From NCBI GenBank assembly GCA_016867585.1, contig VGJF01000006.1, forward strand, positions 1 to 33,948: a stretch of 33,948 nt of DNA. Direction: 5' to 3'. Of the stretch, positions 31,201-33,948 are shown piece after piece; position 1 is the stretch's first letter; every line of letters starts with the position of its first letter. A model generated the notes under the pieces. The model saw only the letters and a program-made list of their open reading frames with translations. It had not been told where the DNA came from and did not search any database. A program made the position numbers and the translations under genes. The stretch is from Candidatus Aminicenantota bacterium (GTDB lineage: Bacteria; Acidobacteriota; Aminicenantia; Aminicenantales; UBA4085).

Positions 31201-33948
31201 ACGACGACGTCCTGGAGCTTGTCGCCGACGCCGAAACCTACGCTCCGGGCGACAAAGCCAGGATCCTCGTCAAATCACCCTATGAAAGGGCCAAGGCCCT
31301 CGTCACCGTCGAACGGGAATTCATCCTCGAGTCCCGCGTCCTCGAGATCCAGGGCTCGACCCAGGAAATCGAGATCCCGGTGACATCCGACCTCATTCCG
31401 AATGCGTTCGTCTCCGTCCTCCTCCTCCAAGGCCGGACTTCCCACGCGACGTCCGAGCAGGTCGAGGACGTCGGGAAGCCGTCCTTCAAGATCGGCTATC
31501 TTAATCTCAAGGTCGACCCGGCGGAGAAACGGCTGACCGTCGACGTCGTCCCGGCCAAGGCGGTCTTCAAGCCGCGCGACCCGGTCGAAATCAAGATCCG
31601 GGTCAGGGACGTCCGAGGGGCGGGGGCCGAGTCCAGCCTGACCGTGGCCGTGGTCGATGTCGGCGTCTTGAACCTCATCGGCTATCAGACGCCCGACCCC
31701 TTCCCCAGTTTTTACGGGGAAAGACCGCTGTCGGTCGACACGTCGGAAACGCGCCTTCATGTCGTCGGCCAGCGCCATTACGGCGAAAAAGGGGAAAACA
31801 TCGGCGGCGGAGGGGCCGAGGCCGCCAGGGCCATGGGCCTCTCCGAAGTCGTCCTCCGCGGCGATTTCAAGTCGACGGCCTACTGGAACCCGTCCGTCCT
31901 GACCGACGCCTCGGGCGAAGCCGACGTCCGGTTCGTCCTCCCCGACAACCTCACGACCTTCAGGATCATGGTTGTGGCCCAGACCAAGGATTCCCTTTTC
32001 GGCCGCGGCGAGGCCTCCCTGAAGGTGGCCAAGCCCGTCCTCCTTCTCCCCGCCTTGCCTCGTTTCGCCAGGGTCGGCGACGCGTTCCAGGGCGGCGTCC
32101 TCGTCACCAATCATACCGACAAACCCGGTAAAGTCTCCCTGTCGCTCCAAGTCGAAGGCCTCGAGGCCGACGACAAGGGGATCGGCCGCGAGGCTTCTCT
32201 GGCCCCCGGCGAGTCCAAGGAAATCCTCTGGACTTTCGCGGCCAAAACGGCCGGCCGGGCCCGCTTCGCCTTCCGGGCGGCCATGGGGGGCGATTCCGAC
32301 GGCCTCGAAATCACGATTCCGGTCGAATGGCCTCGGCCGACGGAGACGGTCGGGTTTTTCGACGAGACCGAGACGGCCAAGGAAGAGACGATTGTCCTGC
32401 CGGGGGATGTCTTCCCCGACGCCGGCGGCATCGATTTTCAAGCTTCCGCCTCGGCCCTCAACGGCCTCGAAGCCTCGCTGGCCTACTTGACGGATTATCC
32501 GTATCTCTGCCTCGAACAGCGGCTCTCGAGCGTCCTCCCGTACCTCGTCGCGCCCCTGATCATCCGCGACCTCAAGCTGACGACCTTGAGCCAGGATGAG
32601 GTCGAGACGATGGTCCGGAGGCAGCTGCGGGAAATCTATGCCCACCAGAAAGACGGCGGAGGATTCAGTCTTTGGCCGGACTCCGCCTTCGAATCGCCCT
32701 TTTTGACGAGCTATGCCGCCTTCGCCATGCTCAAGGCCTTCGAGGCGGGCTATCCGATCGACCGGGGCCGGTTGAATGCCGCCCTGGACTACCTCCGCGT
32801 GTTCCTGCGGTCCAAGTACGACCCGGCGGCTTCTCCGTACGACCGACGGGGCTGGGCGACGACCCAGGCCTTCGCTCTTTATGACCTCGCCCTCGCCGGC
32901 CGCTTCGAGCCGGCCTACGGGGAAAAGCTCTTTCAGGAGCGAAGCCAGCTTTCGCTCTTCGGCCGGGCCATGCTTCTCAAGGCCCTCTTCCAGGGACAGG
33001 GCTCCCTCGGCGCCCGGGAAACGCTCGTCGGCGAATTTCTCAACGCCGCCAGGGTGACGGCCTCCTCGGCCCATTTCGAGGAGGCCGACGAGTCCCGGTT
33101 GGGCTGGATCTATTCGTCCAACACCCGGACGACGGCCGTCATCCTCCAGGCCCTCGTCGAAACGGGAAACCGGAACCCTCTCCTGCCGGACGCCGCCCGC
33201 TGGCTGGTCGAAAAGCGTCGAAGCGGCCGCTGGGCATCGACCCAAGAGAATTTCTTCGTCTTCTACGCCTTGAACGAATACTACCGGGTCTTCGAAAAAG
33301 GACGGCCCGACTTCAAGGCCAAGGCCGTTCTGGCCGACAAAGTCCTCCTCGAGGAAGCCTTCCGGAATATCCGTCAAACGGCCCGGGCCTCGGTCCCCCT
33401 GTCCGCTTTCCAGCCCGGCCGGCCTCTCCCCTTCCGGGCCGAAAAAACGGGCCCCGGGATGTTCTACTACGGCCTCCGCCTGACCTATGCCCCCGCCCGG
33501 AAGCTCGAGGCCCGCGACGAAGGATTTGCCGTCTACAAGAAAACGTCCGCCCTCGACGGTTCTCCGGTCGCCGCCGTCAAAGCCGGCTCGCTCGTCGTCG
33601 TCACCCTCGAGGTCGCCGTCCCCAAGGAGAGCCTCTTCGTCGTCGTCGAAGATCCCCTTCCGGCCGGGTTCGAGGCCGTCAACCCGGGTTTTCGCACCGA
33701 GAGCGAAGAGCGGCTCCGGGCGCTCTGGGCTCTCGACGACGAAGATTGGCGCCCCTGGTGGGAGGGTTTCAACCACGTTGAACTCCACGACAACCGGGTT
33801 CTCCTGTTCGCGGATTCGCTCCGACCCGGCCTCCACACCTACCGATATCTCGCCCGGGCCCTGACCTTCGGCGATTTTTCCGCGCCGGGAGTCAAGGTCG
33901 AGCAAATGTACGCCCCCGAAGTCTTCGGACGATCGGCCGAGCAGGTTT
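28293..33948 (+). CDS. Bacterial alpha-2-macroglobulin lipoprotein, thioester type (3' end cut by window)
   Basis: The frame stays open from the ATG at 28293 to the window end, giving at least 1885 residues; only a short C-terminal tail seems missing, since the closing motif MYAPEVFGRS is present. The N-terminus has a hydrophobic signal and a lipobox-like IPAAC, so the protein should be lipid-anchored and periplasmic. In order come Ig-like/macroglobulin domains (about 40-600), the LFTERGIYRAGETVHIKG motif (about 605), the bait-region/MG core (FKPRDPVEIKIRVRD, about 1090), YWNPSVLTDASGEADV (about 1200) and the thioester motif Cys1406-Leu-Glu-Gln (CLEQ, 32508-32519) in the alpha-alpha toroid domain, then a receptor-like domain. 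Family members trap foreign proteases covalently through the thioester. Escherichia coli YfhM is shorter (~1650 residues). Its usual partner pbpC is not in view. GGAGGG precedes the ATG. Confidence 0.93.
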   Translation, partial: MGKVRFAFVLCLTAACLTIPAACKKKPTASRLPAGASTDIKGELAVLHAGPKGDTASVRDLAEVVVVFDHPMAALAAEPFEDPEAVLKFDPPLEGRFRWMGTRTLAFIPKDRLPFGTEIEATIPAGTRSIDGYALKTDFRWAFATVRPRLIRNDPQDGDDQRRLETDVLLVFNQPVDPSKAASHLAFTGSTAGGPEQPVPYDLIPALEKRLKEEGLPFPSEQTLLLRPKAKLKPETAYAVEIKAGLPGREGPLGMEKNAVIRFETFKNFAFEGLEDQGKHDPREPLRFRFSNRVVYKDFAAKVKFEPPVEIPDYYAEWDHASENLWISIPLRPETAYTAVVPADLADDFGNRLGREAKVSFATGSYRPSIRMTTGQGVVEAYGDLTYPLQAVNVSKAGVRAVRLSKMEVVPLLVRGPLYASSEPFEARPGFTVIEKTLSFALPPNERQAVPIRLGEFVPSGKGFLFLELDTFSDARWGRYPKVFLQVTELGITGKFSRENNLLWISELRTGTPASNVEVELRSDANAVLWRGRTDADGLARAPGWKALGLRPISGWEKPRLWVIASRGDDAALLSSDWGTGVEPYRFDIPYDWNPEPETSAGTLFTERGIYRAGETVHIKGILRRRDAGRWVLPSVREVECEIRDPFGKSVHKAKSPLDAFGSLAFDFETREDAPLGSYDLTAVIPPEGPGRPETRLSESFRIEAFRPAEFEVHLRSLSPSYVFGATYEAEIKANYLFGGVMAGQRADWTLRLNPSGYRPPGHKGYVFGDEAAAFDEDIQAERSRLIGSGGGELGQDGKLALKIPLLAEKERSTVSADLEATVRSPSRRQISNRIQTIVHRGSFYIGLRPRTSFLKKGESLPVEVMAAAPDGRLVSDRRVSLSLVKREWRSVRKSGVGGRLEWISETEDTTIATQDFRTKGEPVTVEFLPEKSGLYVLSASAQDEGRNAIATTTYVYVTGADYVPWEREDDDVLELVADAETYAPGDKARILVKSPYERAKALVTVEREFILESRVLEIQGSTQEIEIPVTSDLIPNAFVSVLLLQGRTSHATSEQVEDVGKPSFKIGYLNLKVDPAEKRLTVDVVPAKAVFKPRDPVEIKIRVRDVRGAGAESSLTVAVVDVGVLNLIGYQTPDPFPSFYGERPLSVDTSETRLHVVGQRHYGEKGENIGGGGAEAARAMGLSEVVLRGDFKSTAYWNPSVLTDASGEADVRFVLPDNLTTFRIMVVAQTKDSLFGRGEASLKVAKPVLLLPALPRFARVGDAFQGGVLVTNHTDKPGKVSLSLQVEGLEADDKGIGREASLAPGESKEILWTFAAKTAGRARFAFRAAMGGDSDGLEITIPVEWPRPTETVGFFDETETAKEETIVLPGDVFPDAGGIDFQASASALNGLEASLAYLTDYPYLCLEQRLSSVLPYLVAPLIIRDLKLTTLSQDEVETMVRRQLREIYAHQKDGGGFSLWPDSAFESPFLTSYAAFAMLKAFEAGYPIDRGRLNAALDYLRVFLRSKYDPAASPYDRRGWATTQAFALYDLALAGRFEPAYGEKLFQERSQLSLFGRAMLLKALFQGQGSLGARETLVGEFLNAARVTASSAHFEEADESRLGWIYSSNTRTTAVILQALVETGNRNPLLPDAARWLVEKRRSGRWASTQENFFVFYALNEYYRVFEKGRPDFKAKAVLADKVLLEEAFRNIRQTARASVPLSAFQPGRPLPFRAEKTGPGMFYYGLRLTYAPARKLEARDEGFAVYKKTSALDGSPVAAVKAGSLVVVTLEVAVPKESLFVVVEDPLPAGFEAVNPGFRTESEERLRALWALDDEDWRPWWEGFNHVELHDNRVLLFADSLRPGLHTYRYLARALTFGDFSAPGVKVEQMYAPEVFGRSAEQV

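Noticed and set aside
31275-33905. An 876-codon open frame on the minus strand
   Set aside because: It lies entirely antisense to the alpha-2-macroglobulin gene, which has clear domains and a thioester motif; its product is Gly/Arg/Asp-rich without recognisable motifs, a normal by-product of high GC coding.
1-33948. Mobile elements, CRISPR arrays, tRNA genes or anti-phage systems
   Set aside because: I found no transposase-, integrase- or Cas-like frame, no spaced direct repeats and no cloverleaf with a GGTTC-type arm; the window reads as continuous chromosomal housekeeping genes.

Overview
The window is GC-rich, densely coding bacterial chromosome with 28 protein genes, two of them cut by the window ends. 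I see no tRNA, rRNA, CRISPR array, insertion sequence or phage gene. The organism is Gram-negative in envelope design: there is a small outer-membrane beta-barrel protein, two lipoproteins with lipoboxes (a TPR protein and an alpha-2-macroglobulin), and periplasmic M16-like proteins. The gene mix (bifunctional FtcD, a DUF4416 protein, a DUF362-ferredoxin protein, an archaeal-type S-adenosylhomocysteine hydrolase, paired M16 proteins) would fit an uncultured lineage such as Aminicenantes/Acidobacteriota. That placement is inference from content and was not tested by phylogeny.

Layout. 1-2663: an exported protein of uncertain function (minus, truncated), a DUF362-ferredoxin protein and an outer-membrane barrel protein. 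2828-8259: an M20 carboxypeptidase, then an aminotransferase/D-3-phosphoglycerate dehydrogenase pair (probable serine synthesis), then a cysteine desulfurase/homocysteine S-methyltransferase pair. 8279-8824: a DUF4416 gene (minus), divergent from a strong promoter. 9005-16347: an eight-gene operon, asnS-rimO-pgpA-cinA-thpR-plsY-gpsA-TPR lipoprotein, in which all seven junctions are exactly 4-nt stop/start overlaps. 16358-18803: metK-ahcY on the minus strand. 18959-24177: two M16-like proteins, ftcD and a membrane diguanylate cyclase. 24170-26650: a znuABC-type metal ABC transporter on the minus strand. 26806-33948: a PepD-type dipeptidase followed by a very large alpha-2-macroglobulin lipoprotein that runs off the right end.

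The genes connect functionally. MetK, AhcY and the homocysteine methyltransferase cover three steps of the methyl cycle. GpsA, PlsY and PgpA cover three steps of phospholipid synthesis inside a translation-led operon. SerA and its partner aminotransferase feed serine, and NifS handles sulfur. Intergenic spaces are all under 200 bases, and most contain recognisable sigma-70-like promoters (about 17-18 nt spacers). Several of these sit so close to the start codon that the transcripts would be leaderless or nearly so.

No defence island or mobile system is visible; most of the window is core metabolism. The most unusual items are the M16 pair in which neither member has the zinc motif, the chain of 4-nt overlaps, the apparently leaderless genes, and the large thioester-containing alpha-2-macroglobulin.
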